Positions 45,601 through 57,200 of a DNA stretch of 64,000 nucleotides are shown piece by piece. The position numbers and the translations under genes were made by a program. Source of the stretch: Syngnathus acus (taxonomy: Eukaryota > Chordata > Actinopteri > Syngnathiformes > Syngnathidae); assembly GCF_901709675.1 (NCBI RefSeq), contig NC_051092.1, positions 7,501 through 71,500 on the forward strand, in the 5' to 3' direction. The notes under the pieces were generated by a model. It made no database searches, was not told the DNA's origin, and saw nothing but the letters and a program-made list of their open reading frames with translations. Numbering within the stretch: the first letter of the stretch is position 1; each line of letters starts with the position of its first letter.

Positions 45601-48600
45601 GTTGCTGTCGGACAACTGCTTGTTCAAGTCCCTGCCAAGAAACGTCAGGTGATCCTTTCAACACCTCTTTTGGGGGACAATTTGTTTTTTTTATTTGAAA
45701 GGGACCCGGCAAAGAACACAGCCCTAACGACGGCTGGCAATTTCCCGTAACGTTTGACGTCATTTCCTGGTCTACTAGCGATGCTAATTTTTGCTCAAAA
45801 AAAAGGCCTGAATAAAGGTTAGTTTGATGCATGTTTCGCGACAACCGGAAAGCAGATTTGGACATTTGCACACAAACGAATAATTGAATACAAAAATCAA
45901 AGTAGAATAAAGTGACCCTAACAGAATAATTGGCTGCACTACGCCACATTGAGCATCCTGTCACAATGGCTATGAAAAATAGCATGAAGAACTAAACTTT
46001 TTTTTTTTTTTTCCCACCATATATTCCAAGTCATCCAGGTCGTGGTTGAGTCGAGGCAACGTGACACAAACGTTCAAAAACGACTTTGAATTCATTGGAA
46101 GAAAAAAAAAAGTAAAATTGAGCAAGAAGGACAAATGTGCTCTGTCACAAATGCTGTTTTGTTGGAAACCATTGGCTTGTGTTCAAAGAGCAGTAGCAGC
46201 AGCAGTATTAACCAGCAAGTCCTGCTCCTTGCTTTCTAGATGTGGCCTATCACAGACACTTACTGGAGAATCTGGACTTGACTTGCGTAAGACTCGTACT
46301 CGATCACCATCTTCTTTAATTCGTTTGTTTCTCTGCGGCCACAAACGCAAACGTGAGGACGTGAGAATCAAAAGGCAGTTTGGCGCTTCCGCTCGGCGGC
46401 GGTGCTGCTGCTGCTGCTGACCGTTGGTACTGAGCCCGTTGGTCGGCGTACATCTTCTTGAGCTCGTCCAGCTCGGAGCGCAGCGCACCCATGTCGCTCT
46501 GGGCCCGCAGCAGCGACGAGCGCAGCGTTTTGTTCTCCTGAGGAAACATGTGAGCTGAGTGATGGTGAGCGACCCCTAACCCCGCTCGCCCCAAATGAAC
46601 TCACCTGGGAAAGTTGGCCCACGCGTCTGCTGACTTCCGGTTCCTCCTCGGAGGAGGGGGCCGAGCGAGACTCTGGTCGACTCTACGCACAAAAACACTT
46701 CAGAAGTCAACTCGGCTGCCGTGCCTGCCGCTCGTGGCTTATTTGCACACGCAGCAATGACTTTGTTAAGAAAAGCTTCAAATAGCTGAGGAGCGCGCTT
46801 CCAAAATCCATGCATCCATTTTCTATAGCGCTTGTCCCCACAGGGGTGCTGGAGCCTATCCCAGCAGTCATCGGGCAGGAGGCGGGGGACACCCCGAAAT
46901 GGGTTACCAGCCAAATGCTGAATGGAAATCATTTCCTTCTACTTTGTAGTTGTTTGCCTGCACCACTCACTCACCCAGCCAATGAAAGATTGTGACGTCA
47001 CCGTACGAACGTTTGAGGTGACACCTGATTCCGTGTTGGGCTCTGTCCTAGAACCTGTTTTTCCAGACACCGCCGTGCAAGAGAATCTAATTCAAAGGAC
47101 TTGTTCGAACAAGAGATGCAGGAACTAAAAATAAAAGTCATCAAGTCCAAATTTAGATGGCAAAGGTTTGCCACTTCATTCCATGATGCAAGTTCCACAC
47201 TATAGCCAACTTGGAGTGACGTGGCGAAAGAGCCAATCAGATTGGACCCATAAAGGAAAGAAAGACGCTGGCTTATTTGGGGGGGGGGGGGGCTCGGCAC
47301 GCTTGGAATTTTGACTGCGTGAAAAGCAACTAAACCAGAACGCGACTTGTTTTCTTGCTGTCAGGTGCACGAGTTGAACGTAAACTCCCACAACAGTCTT
47401 GATTTTGCACAAGTGGCATACTTTTGCCACAGCTGCCTGTTGTGTTTCTCTTGTGGAGAATATCTATCTATATTATATTATACCAGAAGCTACTGGCCAG
47501 TCGGTCGGTCGGTCGGTCGTTGCGTTTTGGCCCACCTGTAACAGTCGCTCCGCCGTAGCTCGCAGGTCGGCAATCTGGTTCTCGTGTTTCCTCTGCACGT
47601 TGCGCAGGACTTCTTCCATTTTTTTGCGCTCCTTTGGGCACAAAAGCCAAGCGGTCAGAGAAAGTCAATCCGTCATCACCGGAGCCCCTTTGAAGAGGAA
47701 GCGAGCGAGCGCCAATCCCTTCTTACGGCTTTGGATGCGAGGCTGCTGTTTGGATTGAAACGCAGCCCTCACCTCAGCCCTGGCTCTTTCCTCCGTGCCC
47801 GCGAGTTGCTCCTGTGCGCCATCCTCGAGTTCCAACAGCCGGCTGCCGTTCATGTCCTCCGCTCTGCGTCCACACAAAGGAAAAGTCAAATGGGAAACGA
47901 GGCCGCTCCAGATATGCGGCCGGCTAAAGATAGACTTGCATCCGGATGCGAGGCGAGGACGAAACAGGTGCGGCGGCAGCCACGCGTGGCACCGCTTCCT
48001 TGAGTGAGGAATGTCACTTGACGCTTCACGTCACTTGACGCTCCAAAAATTCCCAGGGCTGAGCATGGAAAGTGGCTTTCGGCGGCCACGCGTCGCAGCA
48101 CTTCCTTGAGCGAGGAATGTCGCTTGACGCTTTACGTCACGCTCTAAAAATTCCCAGGGCTGACCACGGAAAGTGGCTTTCTGCACTCGTCAGGTGCTTT
48201 GTACGCTCGTTCGATTCCAACAACTTTTTCCTGACGCTGAGCTGCCGAGTGTCAGCAAATGAAAACGATGACTTTTTCCCTCTTCTGACAAGCTGCCCTT
48301 CCTCTTTTAAATGGATCAGATGCTCAATTTGAAAAACGTTTGACTATCTAATTAGTTTCATGACACAAAAGCAAATCTATCCCTTAAGAATCACATTATG
48401 ATTGGAAATGTGTATTTTTTAATGGAATAGAAAAAATACATCAATTAGTGATACTTTCTCAAAGGCAATTTTTACATTCCCAAGACCAAAAAAGAAAGAT
48501 ACATTTTTTGATGAATGATCCTATTTGACTTAATTGGTTCCCGGCCCATCTGCAACCATCACGAGGGGGGGGGGGGGGAGAAAGACATTCCACCTTTACG

Positions 48601-49247
48601 GCAGCATCTCTACCTTTATGCCTCTTCTTTGTGTCTTCACTGACGTGAAGATAGACTAATACTTTGAACTTTTGAGTGAGACTGTCGGAGCAAAGTATCC
48701 ACTTGAAAAATGTTTACGGGCGGCTGTGGTCCGCCCGGCCGCAGCCCGCCCGGCCGAAGCCCGGCCAAAGCCAGGCCGCAGCCCGCCCGGCCGAAGCCCG
48801 GCCGCCGTTGTCGACGGAGCTGCAGAGTGCAGCACGACCGCCTGATGGCAGCGTTAGAAACGGAGAAGAACAGGCAAGCGTTCACACGGATTTGTATTTT
48901 TTGTATCCAATATTGCACGGTATGTATTCTTCTCCCGCATATGGTGCAATGAAGCGAGCTCACCTTTCCGACAGAGCACATTCCGCATCGAACCCGACCG
49001 CGAAGTCCATCCCCGGCGGCGAGGCCGTCACGCTCTGCGCCTGGAACACCTCGTGAAACCTGGACGCAAAGCTGCCGAAGTCGATGCAGCTTTCGTCGTC
49101 CGTGTCGAAGTTGCCAAACAACGTCTGCACCTCGGCGTCGGCCACGTTGAGCTCCCGGCACACCACCGTGAAGTCGTCCAACTCGATTTTCCCGGACTGG
49201 TTGACGTCACAGGCGCAGAAGAGTCTCTGCAGGTTGCTCTGCTCCAT
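42681..49247 (-). CDS. rasef: Ras and EF-hand domain-containing protein (Rab45-like GTPase), 16 coding exons
   Basis: The exons, in transcript order on the minus strand, are 49247-48964, 47863-47773, 47631-47536, 46682-46605, 46537-46422, 46332-46264, 45631-45559, 45460-45390, 45019-44824, 44743-44648, 44144-44006, 43899-43818, 43326-43212, 43141-43028, 42942-42866 and 42789-42681. All phases agree and give 601 residues; human RASEF has 740. The protein starts with two EF-hands: loop 14-25 is canonical-like, loop 48-59 ends in Ser. A charged coiled coil follows, then a Ser/Asp-rich linker and a Rab-type GTPase domain with P-loop GDTGAGKS (410-417), WDTAGQE (457-463), NKVD (516-519) and ETSAK (548-552). 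It ends in CCRL, a likely geranylgeranylation site. RASEF-family proteins are large Rabs linked to membrane traffic. The ATG has a good context (AAAATGG). Intron 7 begins with GC. A missed small exon in the coiled coil is possible. Confidence 0.9.
46807..46921. repeat. Truncated dispersed repeat in rasef intron 3
   Basis: CATCCATTTTCTATAGCGCT, then GGGGTGCTGGAGCCTATCCC and GGGCAGGAGGCGGGGGACAC match the start of a repeat that is very common in fish genomes. Only about 115 bp remains. The element class is not certain from memory. Confidence 0.65.
48003..48180. repeat. Two-copy tandem duplication in rasef intron 1
   Basis: CTTCCTTGAGTGAGGAATGT through AAAAATTCCCAGGGCTGA to GGAAAGTGGCTTTC occurs twice about 110 bp apart, with substitutions. 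Confidence 0.8.
48718..48812. repeat. CCCGGCCGAAG minisatellite in rasef intron 1
   Basis: Short GC-rich words (GCCCGCCCGGCC, GAAGCCCGGCC) repeat irregularly over about 95 bp, about 150 bp after the exon 1 donor. A run of about 14 G occurs in the same intron at about 48,566-48,579. Confidence 0.8.
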
Positions 49248-49765
49248 TTTCCACGCACAGCTTCAATACATCAAGCGGCGACTTGTCACATTTTGAAAAG
49301 CACGAGCACACAATTCACAAGTCACCCAGAAACCCAGGCACGCGGATCCGAACAAGTTTTCCGACTCGTTACTTCCGCCACCGCGCACAGCAAATAAATA
49401 CATTCGATTTGCTCTTAATTTGGAAAATTTAGCAGTTTCATAACACATTGAAACTTTTAAGAAAGTATCGGTTTGATTTTTATTTGGAAAATAAAAATAA
49501 AGTGCCTTTTTATGCATTACAAAATAAGAATAAAAACAACAGTGAATTATGATACAAAAAAATACAATGAGGGAACAATGAAAGGTACAATGAACCCGTG
49601 TGTACTGTACTCTCGTTTTCATGCATACAACAGAAGAGCTTTGCATTGAACTAAACTGATTTAGTATCTTGTTAAGTCCCAATGATGGTCCCACACACAT
49701 CTGGGTGTGGTGAAATTTGTCCTCTGCATTTAACCCATCCCCGTGTGATTTGTGATTGTGAGTAA
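49248..49765. other. rasef upstream region and repeat fragment
   Basis: This region lies directly upstream of the rasef start codon and is AT-rich from 49,390 to 49,680. At about 49,690-49,740 the words GGTGTGGTGAAATTTGTCCT and CTGCATTTAACCCATCC match a common fish interspersed-repeat tail. No clear core promoter is visible. Confidence 0.5.
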
Positions 49766-49773
49766 CGCTAGAT

Positions 49774-50938
49774 CAGTGGTTCTTAACCTGGGTTCGATCG
49801 AACCCCAGGGGTTCGGTGAGTCGATCTCAGGGGTTCGGCAGAACCCCCGCCACGGAGGTCCGGACACACTTGAATTATTGTGTAAATTTGTGATGACACA
49901 CACGGCCCGCTTGGCCATCACCGGCTGCAGATGATCATGCTACACTGCTTGGCCAATCAGCGCTGCGGGGAATTTAGTGCGTACTCAGTAGTCAACGTGT
50001 GACTGTTGTTGTCGTACGTCGTGTGATTTCTTTAATATTTTATCCATACTAACTATGTCGGGCAAAAGAAGAAAGTGGTCGGACGAATATGTAATACATG
50101 GATTCTCATGTATCACGGAACGTGATGGGAGTGCGCGTCCTATCTGCATGATTTGCAACGCCAAGTTGAGCAACTCTAGTCTTGCACCGGCAAAACTAAA
50201 GGAACACTTCTTGAAGCTGCATGGAGACGGGGAATACAAGAACACAACACTTGCTGAATTCAGGCTGAAGAGAGCCAGATTCGATGAAAGGGCCACTCTG
50301 CCTGCTCTTGGATTTGTACCTGTTAACAAACCGATCCTGACAGCATCGTACGAAGTTGCTTACCTGATCGCAAAGCAGGGCAAGCCACACACCATTGGTG
50401 AAACACTTGTGAAACCAGCTGCATTAAAGATGGCGAATCTGATACTCGGAACAGCGGCCGAAGGTAAATTATCCCAAATTCCCCTTTCAAATGACACCGT
50501 CAGTGACAGAATAGAAGACATGAGTAAAGACATCTTGGAGCCAGGTTCAACAGCAACTCTTCAGAACAACAACGCTCTCAACGTTTTGGTGTCGACAAAT
50601 GAACAAGTATCCAGTTATTGCTAAGAAAGCCCTGGATTTTTTTATACCATTTGTTACAACATATCTTTGTGAGCAATCCTTTTCGAGGATGCTGGACATA
50701 AAAACGAAGAAAAGGAACAGACTTTGCTGGGAAAATGACATGAGAGTGGCACTTGCCAAGGTGAAGCCACGCATATCTGAACTGATCTCTCAAAGGCAAC
50801 AGCAGAAGACACATTGATTTGCAGGTATGTAATTTGGTGTGAGTTTGTATGTCATCCCCCCCCACTAAAGAGGGGTTCGGTGAATGCGCATATGAAACAG
50901 ATGGGGTTCGGTACCTCCAAAAAGGTTAAGAACCACTG
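49774..50938 (+). mobile_element. Internally deleted hAT transposon with 8-bp target duplication
   Basis: The terminal inverted repeats are CAGTGGTTCTTAACCT at the left and AGGTTAAGAACCACTG at the right. They are flanked by the identical 8-bp duplication CGCTAGAT (49,766-49,773 and 50,939-50,946), the hallmark of hAT insertion. The 1,165-bp element carries only the ends of a transposase gene, so it is non-autonomous. Confidence 0.95.
50055..50817 (+). pseudogene. Remnant hAT transposase: BED finger plus C-terminal dimerisation segment
   Basis: A first frame (50,055-50,624, 189 residues) begins MSGKRRKWSDEY and carries a BED-type zinc finger (CMIC, then HFLKLH), followed by the segment that normally precedes the catalytic domain (LSNDTVSDRIEDM). 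It then runs into unrelated residues and stops. A second frame (50,599-50,817, 72 residues) encodes the typical C-terminal piece with FFIPFVTTYLCEQSFSRML. The RNase H-like catalytic core between them is deleted. The layout is that of ZBED5/SCAND3-like hAT proteins. Confidence 0.88.
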
Positions 50939-50946
50939 CGCTAGAT

Positions 50947-51283
50947 GGTGCATAGCCTCCAGGGCAAAGAGTGTTAATGGCTGGCTGGCAGGCAGGCCTG
51001 ACAAATAAAATGAAAGGAAACATCTCGGAGTGTTTGAAGAGCTCTCCTCAAAGTCCTGAAGGGGAGCGTGTGTGACCTTTTCATCCGTGAGCTCGGGTTG
51101 GAGCGGACTTCCGCACCGCTCGGGTTCTGAGCAAACGCACTCGATGTCTGAAGGTACGCTCCGAACGCACTAAAGAAATGCTCACGGACGGCGGGACGCC
51201 GTGCAAAACGTGGGTGACGCTCGTGTCCGCTGTTCAAACCGCCGCATCGCTGACGCTCCCGAGCAGCATCCGCAGGAGCGCCT
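50947..51283 (-). other. sema4b 3' flank
   Basis: This is the sequence between the sema4b stop and the hAT target duplication. I found no AATAAA on the minus strand here, so the 3' untranslated region may extend into or past the hAT element. No gene is seen. Confidence 0.5.
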
Positions 51284-54200
51284 TTACACCACAGAGTCTT
51301 TGATGTCGGATCCCAGTCTGACTCGAGGCCGCGGGCCGGCGTCCGAATGCGGCGCGGGCGGCATTCCGCCCGACTCGGAGAACCCGGCGTCCGGCGACGA
51401 GCGCTCCCGCGGCGGCGAGCCGCGGCTGTCGCGAAGCGTCCGGTAGCCCCTGTGGTCGGCCGGGACGGCCGCCGCGTCGCTGTTGAGCGGCAGGTTCTCG
51501 GCGGGCTTTTTGTGTCGCGTGCCGGGGGGCTCGCCCTCCTTCAGCACAGACTTCACGCTGCGCCCGGCGTTTCTGTAGATGACAAAGAGCGCCAAGACCA
51601 GCAGGGAGAAGGCCAGGAGGGCGCACACCACGACCAGCTCGTTCCAGTAGGTCTTGGCGTCGATCTGCGGGGAGCCGTCCTGACCGGGCCGGACGACAGC
51701 GCCGTCCCTCGAGGCGGCCGGGGTGCGGGTCCAGCCGGTCCGGGCACCGCCGTCCTCGCGCTGGCGCTGGGGCTGGCCGCGCACGCAGTAGTTGGCCAGC
51801 AGCTGCCGGAAGCCTTCCTCCACCGACCAGCACTCGTAGGTCTCTTGGCCGTCGGGCTGAGCCGCCGCCACCACCGCCAGCCCCCCCTCCGAGCCGAGGT
51901 AGCGCGAGTGAGCCGAAGTCTCGCTGAACACCCACGACCTCCGGGCCAGCTTGGAGCGCAGCTCGCAAGGCAGCACTTGGAAAGTGTTGGGGGGGATGAC
52001 GACCGCCTGGCAAGACGACGCGTCTATGGAGGGAGGGAGGGAGGGAGGGAATGATCCAAATATGCAAGATGCGGACCGGGGCTGTCCAAACGTTCTCCGT
52101 CGAGGGCCGCGTGCCGACCAATAGAGAGCCGCCCTTGTTTTTTTCACTTCATCAAGGCCTTCCGTCAAAGGTGTTAACTAAGGCAAATCGTTGTTTGTGG
52201 TGTTTGTTTAAAGAAACCATTTGGAAAAAAAAAAGTGCCAGATATTTTCCAAAAGGTTTGGCAATTTGTTGTTTCAAAGTGGAATCGATTTGAACGGTGC
52301 CACACGGCAAATCAGATGGTTTGGTGGCAGGCACTCTTTTGCTTACGTGCGCCGGCCGCCGTCTCGTCGCAAAGGGCCGAAGCGTCCGCGTTGTCCACAT
52401 CCTGCAGCAGCACGCTGAAGGACAACAAAGGCAACACAAAGGCAACTCTGCTGTTACGCTGCTGCTGCTTCTTCAAAGTCATCTTGGCCAAGAGAAGAGT
52501 GCGTACTCGCTCGGCGCAGCCTGTGTGACACGGACGCAGCGCCTGCCGTTCCAGGCGCAGTACGGGTCCCTGGAGAGGATGCACTCGCCGCAGCTCGGGT
52601 AATTAGTGCAGTTGGCTAGCGGGACCTCCACCAGTTCGGAGAAAGTGGAAACGTAGAGAAAACCCTGGCAAGGAAAGGTGACCCGATGATTACGCTGTGG
52701 GATACATTCATCATCCATAGACCAAGGTGTTTGCTTTGTCGTGGATGATGCCGAGGTCAAAGCTCAAACAACTGTGGGGGGGGGGGGGGGGTGGGGGGGG
52801 GGGTCAATGGCCATTTTTTTTCTCAAATGGCATTTAAAACGGACCCATTTCGTCGGCACGCTAAAGAGCCCATCAGACCGCACGCTGCGTGGAATGAGCT
52901 CTTTGGGCCGTCATCCCTCACGCCTCGGCCGGGATGTGCCGGTCGGGCCCGCTTCTTCATTTTACCTTTTCCGCGTCCAGTTGCATGTGCCGCACAGGCT
53001 GCGAGCGGCGGAAGAGCAGCAGCTCCTCGATGACGTGCATCTTGTTTTTCACACTCACGGCTTTATGGAGTCTCCCGTCGTCTAGAGACCAGACAGCCTT
53101 GTTGAAAGTCCGAGCGGACAACGGCGACCGCTGCCGCGTTTGTCTACCTGTGCCGATGAAGAGCACGCGGTAGTAGGCCTCACGGGCCGCCGCCGCCACT
53201 TGATGGACAGCGATCCGTGTGTAGCGAGCGTGGCGTTTGAGCAGCAGAGGCTGGCTGCGCAGCACGCTGTCCATCAGGAAGTGGTCTTTGACAAAATTCA
53301 GCACCTTGTCCGGCATGTGCAGCGAGGACAGGACACCTTGTTTGCGGGCCGCGTCGGTGATACACTGCCAGGGGCAAAAAGATGGCGGTTGGAGCTTTCG
53401 CTGTAACCGTCTGCCTTTGAAGATAGTCGTGACCGTTCCGCATCGACCCACGTCACATCGACAAAGAAAAGACAAAAAGTCAGCAAATGCCAAGTTGTTC
53501 CTTTGCCGCGACAGGACGCCGGATGCCTTTTGCAACGAGGCCATCGTCTCACGGATCGTAGCGCTGTAGATGCTAATTAGCGGTAGCCTTAAGCTAGCGG
53601 ACCAAAACAAACGACTGGCAGGAAGCAGCCAGAAGCCTCTTTTTTTTCAAAATGTCTTCATTATTTGCCGCTCATCGTCGAGCGAGCGCTGTCTCGAGCC
53701 AACGGATGGCTGCTACCTCCAAACAAGAAGGTGACAATTTTGTTTGATTATTTTTGTCATTATTTCTATATAATGACTTATCTTGACTTGAAGTTGGTTC
53801 GCTCAAACTAGCGAGACAAGAAGGCCGGTGCAGAATCAACGCCGTACAGAGAGCAGACTGACTCACCGCTCCGGGCCGGGGTTCCGGGACGGGATGGTTG
53901 TAGGTGGACCACTGCTGGGTTTCTCGGTTCACCTCGCGGAATCTGCCGCTGAAGGCTTTTTCCACTTGCTCCATAGTGAAGGAACACACGGCGGAGGTTC
54001 CCGAGGCGCCATTGTACCTGCCCGTGGCACAAAGAAGCACCGTCGATTGATAAGGAACCAAAGGAGATTTGCCCCGTTTGTTTTTCCATCAATGGCTTTG
54101 CGACGAACCAATCTTTCCCCAATCGGGATTTTGTCTCCGCAAGCTCTGCCCTATTTCTGTCTCATTGGTTGTTCACGCAACATAAGAGCACAATAATGAA

Positions 54201-57200
54201 CACGTTGCAATCTGGTCTGTGAAGAATCTCCCAAATTTGCCTTCAACACGGTGCATCGGTGCAAGAGTGTCTGTTCTGTTCATTATTTTTATTTTTTTTC
54301 TACATTCAATTCCATTTGATTACTATTGTATGGTCTTAAAGTGGTTGCAACGCTTTTGCTCCGTCTCAGAAATTGTTTGGCTCAATACAGTTGTGCCTTG
54401 AAATAAGAGTTCAAGGCCATTCACAACACTGGCATCTAAAATCCTCTTTCCCCTGAGACGTGAATGGAAATGCCCTTTATCCGTTCTAGCCTTCCCAGCA
54501 AAAAATGAAATAAAAGTGTTTTTGAATGAGGAAACGTCACACTTAATAAAACCCCAGTGATGCCATAGCGTCATGGACGTTTTGCTTGCTTCGATTCAGC
54601 ACTGCCGCTCGCTTTGGCCGTTGCCCATTTTGCGTTAAAAGGAGGCCACCAGGTTGTTTTGAACTGTAACGTCTGAGACAGATGAGCGCGCTGACCACTG
54701 CGAGGTGAAGACTCCGTAAAAGACGGTGCTCTTCCACTCCTGCGGGCTGGGCGTCAGCACAAACACGTCCCGGACGATGTTGAAGGGGAAGCCGTCGTCG
54801 GGCAGCGAGCACGACAGTTGCGCCTTGAGAAAGGTGGTCCACTTCTTCTGCAGGACCCTCTCTCCTCCCAGGTCCCCCTGTGAGCAAAGCAAGCGCGGGC
54901 GCGCGCGCGCCCCGTCACCATTTGGGCTCGGTCGTGCGCGGCGACGCTTTGGCCGGTAGAGTGCGCAAGCGGGCCGCAATGACGACAGCCAGCCAGATCA
55001 AGTATGGCGCAAGCAGCTTGAGGAGCAAAGAAAAAGGACCGAGGTTGGAACACAACTCGCTTTGGATTACGACGACGCTCGGAGGATGGCGAAGCGAGCC
55101 GACGATAACCTTTGCTCTTGCTATCTGCTCAAGAGAGACAATAGAGAGCGTGTGCGCACATGCTGGCAGCCTCTCTTTCTGATGTTGGCTGCCTTGGCCA
55201 CTTGGTGGCAGGCACATGCAGCGTTCTTCAGTGCGTCAACTCCTCTTTAGTCGGTATCAGTGTGCTGTTAAAGATTAGTACCACAGGGAACGCAACAATT
55301 TCACCTAATTGGCCAGAATACGTTTGATTGACAACAAATCATGTACGTATCTTTGCTCAACTGTCTGTGTCGTGACAGGCGGAGCAATTAAATGCTCGTC
55401 CACTAGATGGCAGAAGGTACATAGTATTTAACCTGTGTGGTCACGCATTTGGTGGTTTGCCAGGAGATCCCGCCCCTAAGTCAAATCCTATGTGCTAAAG
55501 GTTTGGAAACAAAATCAAACACACAGGAGAAGCTCGGAGGTCGGATGCTTCCGCGCAGTCGGATCGCGGTCGCGTCGGTTGTCAAGTTGACATTCTAACC
55601 AGCATGTACGTTCGCTACGTGCTGTATGGGCTGAGCACCTGTAATTATCTCGAGCACACCTTGTCCTGTCCTGTCCTGTCCTGTCCCGTCCCGTCCTGTC
55701 CTTCTCGTGTGGGGCCCAAAAGCAAAAAAAAATCTCCTTTTGAGAGTTTGCGCCTTCAAGCGCGACTCACCTTGCACACGCGGGCGATGCGTGACACCAC
55801 GGTGTTGTCAAAGAAATCAAACTCCTTTCCTGCCTCGCTGAAGAAGAAGTAAATCTTATCGTCGTCGCCCATCGGGCCGCCCTCGAGCAGGGTCTCTCGG
55901 ATGTAGGCGGAGCCCACGAAAGCCGGATCTGAAAATCAAGGCCGTGGAGTGAGAGTTTGCCTGCATTTGGCCACTCCCGCCCGTCCGTCCGTCCGTCCAT
56001 CCACCCATTCATCCATGCGTTTTTGCGCTCTGGCCTTGCATCGCACCTTGAAGCCAGTTGAGGGAGTTTTCCGTTTTGAGAGAGCTTCCTTGGCCGAGAC
56101 TCCTGGAAATGACGGGCTCGTTTCCCTGGAAATTACTGACGGTGCCGGCATACAGCTCTCCGTCTGCGACGAAAGCAAACGGCACCTGTGTCGCGTCTCG
56201 GCGGGAGCTCGCGACGAATCTAAAACTTGCCAGCCTTACCGGCCATGATGGCGGTGGACCGGTAGCCAGGGTTGAAAGGACAGCGGCCGCGCCCGTCCTC
56301 TGTGACAATCTCGCCGGAGTGACTTCTGACCAGGGAGAAGTTTGCAGTGTTCTAGAAAATACAGGGAGGGACACGCGTGACAAGGCTGCTTCAAAGTGGA
56401 GTTGCTCCTTATTGATCCAGTTTCTCCGTTGGTGACCTGCCCCATCACCGTGCGGCCGGTCTCAGCGCCTCCATTTTGACTTTAAAACATTTGCAGTTCA
56501 GCTTGGAGCATCGTTTGTCCATCGACATTTATTTGGGTCAATTTTATGTGAAATAATATATTAGCCAAGTTGCTCTTGAAAGCCTTGCGTGCAACTAACT
56601 GTTGCAACAAGGAGAGCGAGACTTTGTTCACTCTGACTGTTTGTTCATTACGGAGTGCGACGACAACAAAGGTACGTCGTACGTATTTAAAGATGGGTCT
56701 TTTTCCAAAACAATCCACTTTGACGGAAAAAGAAGTGGCGCTGCACTTACGACGTAAGCGCAGATGGGGCTGAAGGCGAACGTTCCGCACACGTACAGAT
56801 GAGTGCCGTTCACTCGCAGTAAGATCTTGATGTAGTTGAAGCAATCCGTCTGCGAGAGAAGATGACTTCAGCTAACACAAACAAGCAATATGTCTCCGGT
56901 GTACAAAAAGGAGCGACAATTAGCCGACACGCTAAGGCGGTTAGCTGAATTAGCCGACGCGCTAATGCGGTCACAGCATCAAGCGACCGCCGACGCACTT
57001 TGTGTAACGTCGCCGCGTCGTGGGCGGGCACCAAGTGATGACATCATCCACCTTTATCTGTGACAATAAAAGCAAAAGCTCCGTTTGTTTCATTTTTTCA
57101 GGCTGACCTTTTGGCGAGTTAGCTTGTGCCACTAACGGCTAATGACGCCAGGGTTTGCGTCAGCAGTGAAAGCAGCGCTCCCAGCTTAACGATGACAACA

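Noticed and set aside
51347-52054. Plus-strand frame of 235 residues antisense to the last sema4b exon
   Set aside because: It is the shadow of a GC-rich coding exon on the other strand.
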